This document shows, piece after piece, positions 8,588 to 18,310 of a DNA stretch of 64,000 nucleotides. Under the pieces are notes generated by a model. The model worked only from the letters and a program-made list of their open reading frames with translations. It was not told the origin of the DNA and did not search any database. The DNA is from Desnuesiella massiliensis (GTDB taxonomy: Bacteria > Bacillota > Clostridia > Clostridiales > Clostridiaceae): NCBI RefSeq assembly GCF_001403615.1, contig NZ_LN879453.1:193624-257623 (forward strand). Direction: 5' to 3'. Made by a program: the position numbers and the translations under genes. The first letter of the stretch is position 1. The number at the start of each line of letters is the position of its first letter.

Positions 8588-9526
8588 ATGCAAAAGATGT
8601 GGGGAGATAAGAGATATCATAGCTTAAATTATTTCCTAAGAAATAAATTTGGTGAAAAAATTTTCAAAATATCCTTAGATGCAGGGTTTTCTTGTCCCAA
8701 TAGAGATGGCACTATAAGCAAAGGCGGATGTATTTTTTGCAGTGAAAGGGGATCAGGAGACTTTGCAGGGGATAGAAATTTTTGTATAGGAGATCAATTT
8801 GCTGAGATCAAGGCGATGATGAATAAGAAGTGGAAGGAAGGTAAGTATATAGCTTATTTTCAGGCTTATACTAATACCTATGCTTCTTTAGAGATTTTGA
8901 GGGAGAAATATGACGAAGCCTTAAAAGAAGAAGGTGTAGTAGCCTTAGCTATTGCAACTAGACCTGACTGTTTAGATCCCAATGTACTAGATTTATTAGA
9001 GGAATATAGCAAGAAGGTATATTTGTGGGTGGAACTTGGGCTGCAAACTTCAAAGGATAAAACTGCAAAATTAATAAATAGGGGTTATAACTTAGAAATT
9101 TTTGAAGAAGCTATCAGAAATCTTAGAGCTAGAAATATAGATGTAGTAGTACATACAATTTTTGGGCTGCCAGAAGAGTCAAAAGAAGATATGCTAAATA
9201 CGGTTAGATATATTTCAAAGCTAGATATTCAAGGGGTTAAATTTCATTTATTACATTTGATGAAGGGCACACCCTTAGTAAAGCTTTATGAGCAAGGCAG
9301 GTTAAGCTTTTTAGAGCAAGAAGAGTATATTGAGTTAATATGCAAAGCTATTTCCATATTACCACAACAGGCTGTTATACATAGGCTTACTGGAGATGCG
9401 CCAAGACAGTTGCTTATTGGGCCTATGTGGAGCTTGAAGAAATGGGAAATATTAAATGCTATAGATAGCTATCTTCAGGATAATGACATATATCAGGGTT
9501 TGTACTTTTCTACAAATACAGATTAA
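8588..9526 (+). CDS. yhcC: Radical SAM protein, YhcC/YtqA family (TIGR01212)
   Basis: 312 aa, RBS AAAGGAAAG. Starts with WGDKRYHSLNYFLRNKFGEK, a hallmark of the YhcC family. Radical-SAM Cys residues are in the GFSCPNRDGT...GGCIFC region, with the usual wide spacing of this family. The C-terminal IHRLTGDAPRQLLIGP is also family-typical. Role in cells is not established, though members are widely conserved in bacteria. It stands alone between the lipoprotein and msmK genes. Confidence 0.85.
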   Translation: MQKMWGDKRYHSLNYFLRNKFGEKIFKISLDAGFSCPNRDGTISKGGCIFCSERGSGDFAGDRNFCIGDQFAEIKAMMNKKWKEGKYIAYFQAYTNTYASLEILREKYDEALKEEGVVALAIATRPDCLDPNVLDLLEEYSKKVYLWVELGLQTSKDKTAKLINRGYNLEIFEEAIRNLRARNIDVVVHTIFGLPEESKEDMLNTVRYISKLDIQGVKFHLLHLMKGTPLVKLYEQGRLSFLEQEEYIELICKAISILPQQAVIHRLTGDAPRQLLIGPMWSLKKWEILNAIDSYLQDNDIYQGLYFSTNTD

Positions 9527-9557
9527 TAGATTTGTCAGTTTTACGAATAGATAAATG

Positions 9558-9601
9558 CCCTCCAAAAGTATAAAATATAATTATAATAAATATTTGGAGG
9601 G
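9558..9601 (+). promoter_or_regulatory. Inverted repeat covering the msmK ribosome binding site
   Basis: CCCTCCAAA at 9558-9566 is perfectly complementary to TTTGGAGGG at 9593-9601, and the second arm contains the msmK Shine-Dalgarno. If transcription begins upstream, the hairpin (26-nt A+T-rich loop) would hide the ribosome site. The loop also holds TATAAT-like sequence, so the arms could instead be a DNA operator. Confidence 0.45.
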
Positions 9602-9608
9602 AATTAGA

Positions 9609-10718
9609 ATGGCTAATTTATCATTAAAACATATATTTAAGATATACGCTGGTAATGTGACAGCAGTAAAGGATTTCAACTTAGAAATTAAAGATAAAGA
9701 ATTTATAGTTTTCGTAGGACCATCAGGTTGCGGTAAGTCCACAACTTTAAGAATGATAGCTGGATTAGAAGAAATATCTCAAGGAGAATTATTCATAGGA
9801 GACAAGATTGTTAACGATGTGGCACCAAAGGATAGAGATATAGCGATGGTTTTCCAAAACTACGCTTTATACCCTCATATGAGTGTTTACGACAACATGG
9901 CTTTTGGGTTAAAATTAAGAAAAGTAGATAAAGCTGAAATAGATAAAAAAGTTAAAGAAGCAGCTAGAATATTAGATATAGAGCATTTATTAGACAGAAA
10001 GCCAAAAGCTTTATCAGGAGGACAAAGACAAAGGGTTGCTTTAGGAAGAGCTATTGTAAGAGAGCCTAAGGTATTCCTTATGGATGAGCCTTTATCAAAC
10101 TTAGATGCTAAGTTAAGAGTTCAAATGAGAACTGAAATATCAAAGCTTCATAAGAGGTTACAAACTACATTTATATATGTAACTCACGACCAAACAGAAG
10201 CTATGACTATGGGAACAAGAATAGTTGTTATGAAAGATGGAGTAGTTCAACAAGTGGATACACCACAACATATATATGATCATCCAGCAAACATATTCGT
10301 TGCAGGCTTCATAGGAAGTCCACAAATGAATTTCATAGATTCAAAGCTTGTTGAAGAAGGTGGAAAAGTTCTTGTGGTATTTGGAGAAGATACCGTAGAG
10401 CTTCCAGAAGATAAAGCAAAAGTATTAAAGGAAAAAGGATATATAGGAAAAGATGTTATCATGGGAATCAGACCAGAAAATCTTGACGACGGAGCTGATT
10501 TCATAGCTGCTCATAACAAGGCTACTTTTAATGCTAATGTAGAAGTTACAGAGTTAATGGGAGCTGAAACTTATATATACCTATCAAAAGAAAAATCAAA
10601 TTTAGTAGCTAGAGTAAATGGAAGCTCACTAGTTAAGTCAGGAGAAACTATTAAAATAGCTTTAGATGAAAGCAAAATTCACATATTTGATAAAGAAACT
10701 GAATTAGCAGTTCTATAG
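9609..10718 (+). CDS. msmK: Sugar ABC transporter ATP-binding protein, MsmK/UgpC type
   Basis: 369 aa. Walker A GPSGCGKST (37-45), Q-loop near 83, signature LSGGQ (135-139), Walker B VFLMDE (155-160), then a C-terminal TOBE/MalK-type regulatory domain. ATG 9609 follows GGAGGG. The family energises carbohydrate ABC importers (maltodextrin, multiple sugars) and one ATPase can serve several transporters. No permease or binding protein lies beside it, while the maltodextrin transporter at 55-58 kb lacks an ATPase. I infer they work together. The next gene follows after 13 bp. Confidence 0.9.
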   Translation: MANLSLKHIFKIYAGNVTAVKDFNLEIKDKEFIVFVGPSGCGKSTTLRMIAGLEEISQGELFIGDKIVNDVAPKDRDIAMVFQNYALYPHMSVYDNMAFGLKLRKVDKAEIDKKVKEAARILDIEHLLDRKPKALSGGQRQRVALGRAIVREPKVFLMDEPLSNLDAKLRVQMRTEISKLHKRLQTTFIYVTHDQTEAMTMGTRIVVMKDGVVQQVDTPQHIYDHPANIFVAGFIGSPQMNFIDSKLVEEGGKVLVVFGEDTVELPEDKAKVLKEKGYIGKDVIMGIRPENLDDGADFIAAHNKATFNANVEVTELMGAETYIYLSKEKSNLVARVNGSSLVKSGETIKIALDESKIHIFDKETELAVL

Positions 10719-10731
10719 GAGGTATTAATAG

Positions 10732-11676
10732 ATGTACAATTTCAAAGGCTTCTTGCAGGAATTAAGTGAAAATAGCAATATTCCATTTAATCTTATGACA
10801 GAGGATGGAATATTGATGTATCAATGTGGCGAGAAGTTTAAAGACTCTGAGCGTTTAGAGGTTCAAGTGATCCTAGGTAAGCAAAGAGCCAAGCTAATAT
10901 TGCATGTAAAAAATGAAAATTGTACATCCTTACTTAAATTCTATATTGAAAATAAATATAGAGAACTGTTTAATGTAAGAGAACAAATATTTATTGATAT
11001 CCTTGAGGGGAAGGGTCTAGCTTCAGAGAAGCTAGACAAAAACTTCCCCTTTTTATCACAAGGATGCACCTTATTCTTAGTTTCTGTAGACGGCAGCAAG
11101 TATGAAGCCTTGAACATTATTAAGCAGATATATAATGAACAAGATATTATATCTATGATATATAATGAACACATATTAGTTATAGGTCACTTTGAAGAAG
11201 TGGGAGAACATGCACAGAGCATCAGAGAAACCATAATTTCAAACTTATATTGCAGATGTTATATAAGCTACTCAGAAGAAGCCTTTGAGGCTTTAGATAT
11301 AAAGAGAGCCTATGAGGATGCTAAGGAATGCATGTTAATAGGCAAAAAGTTTGAAATCAAGTCAGAGATTTATGATTATAACGACATGGTTTTTGAGAAA
11401 ACAGTACATAATATAAGTGCTAAAACTAAAGATGAGTTTTTGCATAAGTTTAAGAGTATATTCAATTCCTTTGACAGTGAAATGATTAACACTATAGAGG
11501 AATTTGTTAATTGTGGTCTTAATATAAGTGAAGCAGCAAAGAAATTATATATTCATAGAAACACGTTAATATATAGGCTGGATAAGATAGCAAAAGATAC
11601 AGGCTACGACATAAGGGATTTCAAACAAGCTACTATATTTATAATAGCCTTCCTAGTATGGAAGGAGAGCAGATAA
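10732..11676 (+). CDS. PucR/CdaR-type transcriptional regulator
   Basis: 314 aa. The C-terminal 60 residues contain the PucR helix-turn-helix ([22 protein letters not shown]), preceded by a GGDEF-like regulatory segment of the CdaR type. The N-terminal 100 residues look like a small ligand-sensing domain, possibly GAF-like. RBS GGAGG 8 bp before ATG. It follows msmK by 13 bp and overlaps the ribosome site of the ComB-like gene, so it is probably in the same transcript. Such proteins often respond to sugar acids or purines; here the inducer is unknown. Confidence 0.75.
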   Translation: MYNFKGFLQELSENSNIPFNLMTEDGILMYQCGEKFKDSERLEVQVILGKQRAKLILHVKNENCTSLLKFYIENKYRELFNVREQIFIDILEGKGLASEKLDKNFPFLSQGCTLFLVSVDGSKYEALNIIKQIYNEQDIISMIYNEHILVIGHFEEVGEHAQSIRETIISNLYCRCYISYSEEAFEALDIKRAYEDAKECMLIGKKFEIKSEIYDYNDMVFEKTVHNISAKTKDEFLHKFKSIFNSFDSEMINTIEEFVNCGLNISEAAKKLYIHRNTLIYRLDKIAKDTGYDIRDFKQATIFIIAFLVWKESR

Positions 11677-11677
11677 A

Positions 11678-12388
11678 ATGAAAATTGATTTAATCATTTC
11701 AGCAGATGACATTAAAGATAAGGTTATTAAGGACAAAAATGTAGTGGTAATAGATATGCTTAGAGCCACTTCGGTGATTGTCACAGCTTTAAATAATGGA
11801 TGTAATAAGGTAATTCCTTTATTAACTGTAGAAGAAGCCTTAGAACTTAGCAAGGACAATAGAGATAACTATGTTCTTGGAGGAGAGAGAAGGGCTTTAA
11901 AAATAGAAGGCTTTGATGCCTCTAATTCTCCTTTAGAGTATAAAAGAGAATTGATGGAAAATAAGTCTTTGATTATAACCACCACTAATGGCACAAGAGC
12001 CATCAATGGATGTAAAGAAGCCAAAAATATTTATATTGGAGCTATGATAAATGCAAAGGCTGTAGCTAAAAAGCTTCTAGCTCAAGGTGAAGATGTGGTA
12101 TTTGTCAATGCGGGTACCTATGGTGAATTTTCCATGGATGACTTTATTTGCGCAGGCTATATGATTCATTGCCTATTAGAAAATAACTATGCAGAATTGA
12201 CAGACATAGCCTTTACCGCTAAGTACGTCTATGAAAATAATAAGGATATACTAGGCTTTATAAAAAATGCAAGGCATTACAATGTAATAAAGAGCTTAGG
12301 CTTAGAAGAGGACTTAGCTTATTGTATACAAAAGGACATAATAGACATAGTGCCAGAGTTTAAAGCTGGTGAAATAAATGTTAATTAG
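11678..12388 (+). CDS. comB: ComB-family 2-phosphosulfolactate phosphatase-like protein
   Basis: 236 aa. The sequence matches the ComB family, with [20 protein letters not shown] near the N-terminus and TTTNGTRA around 105. The named reaction is dephosphorylation of 2-phosphosulfolactate in coenzyme M synthesis. Coenzyme M is not expected in a clostridium, so the true substrate is probably another phosphorylated acid. Starts one base past the regulator's stop codon. IS copy 2 begins about 30 bp after its stop. Confidence 0.8.
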   Translation: MKIDLIISADDIKDKVIKDKNVVVIDMLRATSVIVTALNNGCNKVIPLLTVEEALELSKDNRDNYVLGGERRALKIEGFDASNSPLEYKRELMENKSLIITTTNGTRAINGCKEAKNIYIGAMINAKAVAKKLLAQGEDVVFVNAGTYGEFSMDDFICAGYMIHCLLENNYAELTDIAFTAKYVYENNKDILGFIKNARHYNVIKSLGLEEDLAYCIQKDIIDIVPEFKAGEINVN

Positions 12389-12417
12389 TAAAATATATAT
12401 CTTAAATTCCAAAGAAA

Positions 12418-14305
12418 GGGAGTGTCGCAAAACTACTTTAAAAAGTAGTTTGCTCCACTCCTTTTTTGTATTCAGATAAAAATCGATTATAAAAACAGGG
12501 CCATTACTCCAAGTTTTCATGAATTCTTGATTTTTTGACGCACTTAAATAAGCCTAACACTTTTTTGAGAAATTTTGTCTTACTCTTAGGCTATTTTTGC
12601 TTCATGAAGATGTTTTTTGCACCTATCATTTTGTATTTTTGAATGCAATTTATTTATATTGAAACCAAAACAAAGAAGAAGGAACTCATTCTTAACACTA
12701 TTTTTGCCACGTGTTAAGAAACGATTGAATTGGTAGTCATTTTTTAGTACTCCAAAAGCTCCTTCTACTTGAATTGAACGGTTTATCCTTAACATAATAC
12801 CCTCTGAGGATGTTATGTTTTCAAGGGATATCTGACGCTTTGCTACAAATGTTTTAGATACCTGCATTTTCCTATTTCCTCGTGCTTTTGTACATTTTGC
12901 TTTAAACTGGCAGTTACTGCAATCTTCACATTCATAAACAGTTGTCTCTGAACTATAGCCAGTAGCTGAAGTTCTATGGGCTATACCTATCTTTTTCAAA
13001 TGCTTCCCATTATGGCAGGTATACTCATCTTTTTCTTCGTTATAGGTCATATTTTCACGCTTGCTAATATCCTTCTTAAAGCTTTTCTTCTTCCACTTTT
13101 CATAGGTCTGAGGTTTTATGTAGTATTTTTGCCCTTGATTTTCTAGGTAAATATAATTCTCTTCACTTTCATAACCAGAATCAGCAATGATATTTTTATA
13201 TTTAACTCCTAAGTTTGATTTCATATCATCTAGAAATGGTATTAGTGTAGTAATATCAGCTCTATCCTGAAATATACCAACACCAGTTACATATTCACTT
13301 TCTACTCCTATTTGAACATTATAACCTGGTTTTAGCTGTGAGTTGCGCATATGATCATCTTTCATGTGCATAAAAGTTGCATCATGGTCAGTCTTCGAAT
13401 AACTATTTCTTCCATTGAATATCCCATTATGCATGTTGTATTTCTCTTGACGCTCATAGTAACATTCTAGCTCCTCTTTGAATTTCTGAAGCTTTGATTT
13501 GCGCTTACCAATACCATGAACTAGCTCTATATTTTCTTCATTTATCTTTTGATTAATAAAGTCAAGTACTTTCTTAATATCCTGAGCAGTGTTATCCTTT
13601 GCGACAGCAAAGTTTGTCATAAAGCTTAAGTTAACAGCTTCAATGCAAGACTGTATCTTCTCAAACATCTTGCTTTCATTTTTATTAACAACTTTTTTCC
13701 ATACAAAAGTGTAGCGATTAGCATTTGCTTCAATTTTCGTTCCATCTACAAAAAGATTCTCAAAATTGATTTCTCCTATACTATGAAGATATTGAACTAG
13801 CTGATAAAACAAGTCTTCCACTGCTTCTGATAAATATTCTTTTCTAAACCTAGCAATTGTAGCGTGATCCGGTGCTTTCGCGCCTTGAAGCAACCACATG
13901 AAGTTAATATCCCTTCTGCATGCTGTTTCAATCTTTCTACTCGAATATATGTTGTTTGAATAAGCATATGTTAATACCTTAAATAGGATTTTAGGTTCCA
14001 CTGCCGGTTTTCTTCCAACGGAAGAGTACGCCTTGTATAATTTTTCGTAATTTAATCCCTCCAATATTTGGCTAAGCAGGCGGACTGAATCATCCTCAGG
14101 TATCAACATTTCAAAATCAAATGGAAGAACCAGTTGATAATATCCATTTGATGAAGTATAATTTTTATGTTGATAATTTGGTTTTTGCATACTATAATTA
14201 TACAACACTTGCGGTGCCCACGGGCGCCGCATTTTAATTTTTCGAACAAAAAAAGAAGCTGCTGCGCAGCTAACTATTTAGTTTAGTTAGTTGTGCAACA
14301 TCCCC
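12418..14305 (-). mobile_element. IS1182-family insertion sequence, copy 2
   Basis: About 1.89 kb, inverted relative to copy 1. The transposase 5' end is on the right. Its leader (GGGGATGTTGCACAAC end) matches the partial copy at 63876 rather than copy 1, while its coding part and 3' end match copy 1 almost base for base. It lies between convergent 3' ends (ComB-like and the H-NOX chemoreceptor). No clear direct target repeat was seen. Confidence 0.85.
12586..14190 (-). CDS. IS1182-family transposase, copy 2
   Basis: 534 aa, differing from copy 1 at only a few positions: Gln for Arg at residue 2, an intact GYNVQ motif, and KNS for KNG near the C-terminus. All acidic motifs (DGTKIEA, DSGYESEEN, EGAFG) are present, so this is the best candidate for an active element. 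ATG 14190 corresponds to the start in copy 1. No Shine-Dalgarno; a GC-rich hairpin at 14211-14230 sits upstream of a TATAAT. Confidence 0.9.
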   Translation of the reverse strand: MQKPNYQHKNYTSSNGYYQLVLPFDFEMLIPEDDSVRLLSQILEGLNYEKLYKAYSSVGRKPAVEPKILFKVLTYAYSNNIYSSRKIETACRRDINFMWLLQGAKAPDHATIARFRKEYLSEAVEDLFYQLVQYLHSIGEINFENLFVDGTKIEANANRYTFVWKKVVNKNESKMFEKIQSCIEAVNLSFMTNFAVAKDNTAQDIKKVLDFINQKINEENIELVHGIGKRKSKLQKFKEELECYYERQEKYNMHNGIFNGRNSYSKTDHDATFMHMKDDHMRNSQLKPGYNVQIGVESEYVTGVGIFQDRADITTLIPFLDDMKSNLGVKYKNIIADSGYESEENYIYLENQGQKYYIKPQTYEKWKKKSFKKDISKRENMTYNEEKDEYTCHNGKHLKKIGIAHRTSATGYSSETTVYECEDCSNCQFKAKCTKARGNRKMQVSKTFVAKRQISLENITSSEGIMLRINRSIQVEGAFGVLKNDYQFNRFLTRGKNSVKNEFLLLCFGFNINKLHSKIQNDRCKKHLHEAKIA

Positions 14306-14308
14306 TTT

Positions 14309-14385
14309 ATAAATTATCAATTTTTTCGCAACGTCAGTGGAGAAAAACTCCCCTTAATTCATTGTGGATTGTGCACTGTGCATTC
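14309..14385. repeat. Dispersed repeat fragment (TTTTTCG...GGAGAAAA family)
   Basis: Immediately right of IS copy 2: TTTTTTCGCAACGTCAGTGG, then AGAAAAACTCCCC and TTGTGGATTGTGCACTGTGC. It shares the core with 5106-5187 and 32560-32620. As at copy 1, the IS boundary lies about 20-30 bp from the start of this repeat. Confidence 0.45.
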
Positions 14386-14387
14386 TC

Positions 14388-16187
14388 CTATATATTATAT
14401 CTCTCTAAATCATCCTTAAATTCTTCTGTTATCTTCTTAAAGTCGTGAATATTATCAATTAATTTCATTATTTCATTAGTATAATTAGAAACGCTAGCGC
14501 TAACCTCCTCAGAGGATGCAGAGTTTTCTTCTGCTATAGCAGCCAGAGATTCTATAGTGTCATATATACTAGATATAGAGTCAGCCTCTTTATTAAGCTC
14601 ATCTATGGTCTTTATCATAGAGGAAGATACAGATTGTATGGATTCATTAGCCTCATAGCTTATATCTCTTACTTTTTCTAGGCTTTTAGTTTCATTTTCC
14701 AATACATCATATTGATTACCTATATTATCTACAAGCAAGCTTATATCCTGAACAAATTGAGCTAAATTTGAATTTATTTCTTGCACTGCCCCTTTAGACT
14801 GCTCCGCCAATTTTCTTATAGACTCAGCTACTACAGCAAAGCCTCTACCTTGTTCTCCTGCTCTAGCCGCTTCAATGGATGCATTTAAGGCAAGAAGGTT
14901 AGTTTGTTCTGATATTCCTGATACTATAGACACAATATTAGTTATATCATTAGCTTTGTTTTGAAGCATAACGCCTTTGTCTCTAACCTCTAAGAAGCTG
15001 TCCAAAGTATTTAATATATTCTTACTTGCATTGTCTACACTATTATAGCTATTATTGATTTTTTCAATAGCCTTTTCCAACTCTTCTTTATTTTCATTTT
15101 CATTTTCTACTATAGCTTTTAAGGTTTGAATATTATCATTTAGCAGCTGCACTGATTGTTCAGAGTTTTCAGCTTGAGTAACAGCTCCATTAGCCACTTG
15201 CTCCACTACCCCTGATATTTCATTAGAAGTATGGTTCATAGAATCAGATATCTTGTTGATATTATCCACAAAGGTATTCATCTCATCGGTAACGCCTTTA
15301 AAACCTGTAAAATCTGCTCTTACTACCTTCTTATATTTGTTTAAAAGTTCATAAATATCCTCAAAGAAATCCTTGGTTTCTATTTTTCCTTCATAGCTAT
15401 ATTTATTTTCTAGAAGTCTATTTATTTCTTCCTCTATTAAAGCCTTTGGTTTTAGCATAGCAGAAGTGGCTAGAAAAGCCGCTAAAGCTGCTACAAACCC
15501 TATAATTACAGCTTTTATACTGCCGCTTATCCCTATAATTGGTAAAGCAGCTAAAGTAGTAACCAAAAAGGTAAATATACTACTTTTTAACTCAAAGCTC
15601 TTTATGAACCCTAATGAGAGTATATTGCTTACTAAATACTTCTTTTTGTAATATATATCTTTATCGAAGGTCAATTTAATCTTTAGATAATTACTAGCTT
15701 TCTCCATTTGCTCTATTTCAATTTTTTCTTTAAAAAACTCGCTGCTGCCTTCTAGTAATCCCATAAAATAGTCAAACATTCCTCTTTCCGATCTATAGCT
15801 AAAATAGGCTTCTCTGCTTGATATAGGCTCTATTTCAACTAAAGGAGGCTTTGCTCCAGCAAATTTCTTAGTCATGACTACATGTATATCAAATAAAGAT
15901 TTCAAAAATGAATATAAGTTTTCATGATTAAAGAAAGCAGGATAATCTTTTTGGAAAGATTTTAAATTATCCTTTCCAATAATTCTCCATAATTGTCCTA
16001 TATCCATTTTTTTAGCTTTAGCTATTTCTCCAATGACTTTCTTTATCTTATCATCTTCTACCGTTTCAACAGGTGTAAAAATCTTATTAGGAGACCAGCC
16101 TACGCTTTCCATAGCCTTGTCCACTATTTCATCGCCATATAGGCTTCTACTGGTTCTCATCCATGTGGAAACAACCGTTCCTTTCAT
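14388..16187 (-). CDS. H-NOX (heme NO/O2-binding) methyl-accepting chemotaxis protein
   Basis: 599 aa. Residues 1-180 form an H-NOX heme domain with His102 as proximal ligand, the YxSxR motif at Y131/S133/R135 and Pro115. Trp9, Asn74 and Tyr140 are present, the same three positions that form the O2 hydrogen-bond network in the Thermoanaerobacter H-NOX domain. A hydrophobic hairpin near 210-260 gives two membrane segments. The C-terminal half is a classical signalling domain (core near [20 protein letters not shown]). Start ATG 16187 follows GGGGGGAT. It should report O2 (or NO) to the CheA pathway. No other che genes are nearby. The 293 bp to the divergent SpoIID-like gene is A+T-rich, with no other gene seen. 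Confidence 0.92.
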   Translation of the reverse strand: MKGTVVSTWMRTSRSLYGDEIVDKAMESVGWSPNKIFTPVETVEDDKIKKVIGEIAKAKKMDIGQLWRIIGKDNLKSFQKDYPAFFNHENLYSFLKSLFDIHVVMTKKFAGAKPPLVEIEPISSREAYFSYRSERGMFDYFMGLLEGSSEFFKEKIEIEQMEKASNYLKIKLTFDKDIYYKKKYLVSNILSLGFIKSFELKSSIFTFLVTTLAALPIIGISGSIKAVIIGFVAALAAFLATSAMLKPKALIEEEINRLLENKYSYEGKIETKDFFEDIYELLNKYKKVVRADFTGFKGVTDEMNTFVDNINKISDSMNHTSNEISGVVEQVANGAVTQAENSEQSVQLLNDNIQTLKAIVENENENKEELEKAIEKINNSYNSVDNASKNILNTLDSFLEVRDKGVMLQNKANDITNIVSIVSGISEQTNLLALNASIEAARAGEQGRGFAVVAESIRKLAEQSKGAVQEINSNLAQFVQDISLLVDNIGNQYDVLENETKSLEKVRDISYEANESIQSVSSSMIKTIDELNKEADSISSIYDTIESLAAIAEENSASSEEVSASVSNYTNEIMKLIDNIHDFKKITEEFKDDLERYNI

Positions 16188-16480
16188 TGTATATCCCCCC
16201 AATTAAATTATTTAAGTTTTTAATCCTTAAACACAAATACAAAATAATTAAAAATATTGAAAAATTATGCAATGATAACCTATATTATTTTACTCTTACT
16301 TATTAATTCTACATCAAAATACAATTTTTTAAAATAGTTTTGTTATTAAAATTACAATAATTATTATTTAATATATTATTTTAGTTATCAATGGAAATAT
16401 ACTTCTAAACATGCATAAATACACTACTCTTTGACTACAATATTAATGTAATAATATGAATTGTTAAACAAGGAGACCGT

Positions 16481-18310
16481 ATGAATATTTTTAAGAAATA
16501 TAATTCTCTGTTAATTTATTGCCTGATTTTAATAGCATTTTTAATAATATTGGCATTATATCCCATAAAAGTTGAAAATGCAATATTTTTAAAAACCGAG
16601 GGAGATTACAGCATCTTCTATGTAGGAGATAAAGTAAAAAAATATAAGCTTCCTAATAATGCCTTATCTAAGTATGAGGTAATAAATTTTAAACGCAACC
16701 TATTTAGTAATTTTAATATAGAAAAACTAACACCTATAAAGGAAAGAATAATGACTAAAAATAGTGATAATTATGAACTAGAAAAACAAGGGTTAAAGCC
16801 TTTATCAAAGAAAAGATACTACTATTCTATGGATAAAAACCGTGAACTAGCTTTAAATAATGCCAATTTATTAATCATTGGTAAAAATAATGTATCTAGT
16901 TACTATGACTCTAAAGGAAGGCTTAAAACTTTTATAATCTACCCCATGGACTATGACTATATGAGAGTTGGATTATCTACCACAAACTTTAACTCCTTAT
17001 ATCATCAAAGCATATCAATGGAGTGCTCAGAGCCCTGTACTGTTTTTTCAAAGACCGAAGATATAAATGCTAACTTAAATAAAAATAGCTCTATATTAGT
17101 AGAAAAGTCTGGGGATAAAATAAATATAAAATATAATGGTACCACTCTAAGCTTTAAAAACAGAGTTTATATTAAAGGGGAAAACCTAACAGTTAAAACT
17201 ATTAATCGAGGTTCTCCGAGTTTTAATCCTTCTTATAATGGTATTCTTGAAGTAACCCTTCACGAAAAAGGCCTAAGACTAGTAAACGAAGTGCCATTAG
17301 AGGATTATCTAACCAAGGTAGTACCCTCTGAGATGCCAGCATACTCAGCTTTAGAGGCCTTAAAATGCCAATCCATTGCTGCAAGAACCTATGCCATATC
17401 TGATATGCTTAATAATAGATTTGAAGATTCAGGTTTTTATGTAGATGATAGTACTAAAAGTCAGGTATACAACAATATTAAAACCTATCCCAAGACCAAT
17501 GAAGCTGTAAGTGCTACTAAAGGAATTATAATGACTTATAAAGATAAGCCCATTGACGCTAAATACTACTCTTCTTCTGCTGGTACTGGAGTGAATTTTA
17601 GCGATATCTGGTTTAATGCCGATGACTCTAGTGAAAATAAACCCTACCTAAGCACTGAAAATTATATGATACCTAAAGGGAATTTGCCTAGCAGTGAAAA
17701 GGAGTGGCTAGATTTCTATAAAAACATCGGGTTAAAAGCCATTGACAGCGCTTCTCCTTACTTCAGATGGAAGATAGAGTTTTCCAAAGAAACCTTGGAA
17801 AACAACCTAAATAAATCCTTAAAACTAATATTTGAGAATAGAAAAGATTTTATAAAAATTAGAGATAAGAAAGATAAAAAGCAGCTAAAAAAATTACCAA
17901 TTCTAACAGACCTAAAAGCCGTAGAAGCTTCAAAAAGAAGCTCTGGAGGCAATATATTAGAAATAAGATTTATCTTTGGAAATGCTGTAGTATACGTTAA
18001 AAACGATTATAATATACGAAGCTCCATTAGATGTAATAAGGAATTCAACGGTTATGACCTTGAAATTATAAGATATAAAGACGAACCCTTAAAAAACTTT
18101 AATTTCTTGCCCTCTTCCTTTTTTGCTGTGGAAAGAAAGGATAATACATTTACTCTTTATGGCGGTGGTTATGGCCATGGTGTAGGTATGAGCCAATATG
18201 GCGCCATGGAATTAGGAAAGCTTGGGTATGATTATATTCAAATATTAAATACTTTTTATAAAAATATATCCTTAAATAAAATAAATGGGGCTGTCGCACT
18301 AAGTGATTAG
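16481..18310 (+). CDS. SpoIID/LytB-domain protein with IS-derived C-terminus
   Basis: 609 aa. One N-terminal membrane segment (about 9-29), an uncharacterised region, then a SpoIID domain from about 260 (EVPLEDYLTKVVPSEMPA, YYSSSAGT, and near the end GGGYGHGVGMSQYGAMELG). SpoIID domains are peptidoglycan lytic transglycosylase or amidase-enhancer modules used in engulfment or wall remodelling. At 609 aa this is longer than typical SpoIID and may be a paralogue. The final residues GAVALSD and the TAG stop come from the terminal repeat of IS copy 3; the native end is lost but the catalytic module looks complete. RBS AAGGAG. Confidence 0.8.
   Translation: MNIFKKYNSLLIYCLILIAFLIILALYPIKVENAIFLKTEGDYSIFYVGDKVKKYKLPNNALSKYEVINFKRNLFSNFNIEKLTPIKERIMTKNSDNYELEKQGLKPLSKKRYYYSMDKNRELALNNANLLIIGKNNVSSYYDSKGRLKTFIIYPMDYDYMRVGLSTTNFNSLYHQSISMECSEPCTVFSKTEDINANLNKNSSILVEKSGDKINIKYNGTTLSFKNRVYIKGENLTVKTINRGSPSFNPSYNGILEVTLHEKGLRLVNEVPLEDYLTKVVPSEMPAYSALEALKCQSIAARTYAISDMLNNRFEDSGFYVDDSTKSQVYNNIKTYPKTNEAVSATKGIIMTYKDKPIDAKYYSSSAGTGVNFSDIWFNADDSSENKPYLSTENYMIPKGNLPSSEKEWLDFYKNIGLKAIDSASPYFRWKIEFSKETLENNLNKSLKLIFENRKDFIKIRDKKDKKQLKKLPILTDLKAVEASKRSSGGNILEIRFIFGNAVVYVKNDYNIRSSIRCNKEFNGYDLEIIRYKDEPLKNFNFLPSSFFAVERKDNTFTLYGGGYGHGVGMSQYGAMELGKLGYDYIQILNTFYKNISLNKINGAVALSD

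Noticed and set aside
11678..12388. Coenzyme M biosynthesis
   Set aside because: Only the ComB-like gene is present; no other coenzyme M genes, and the group is not expected to make it.
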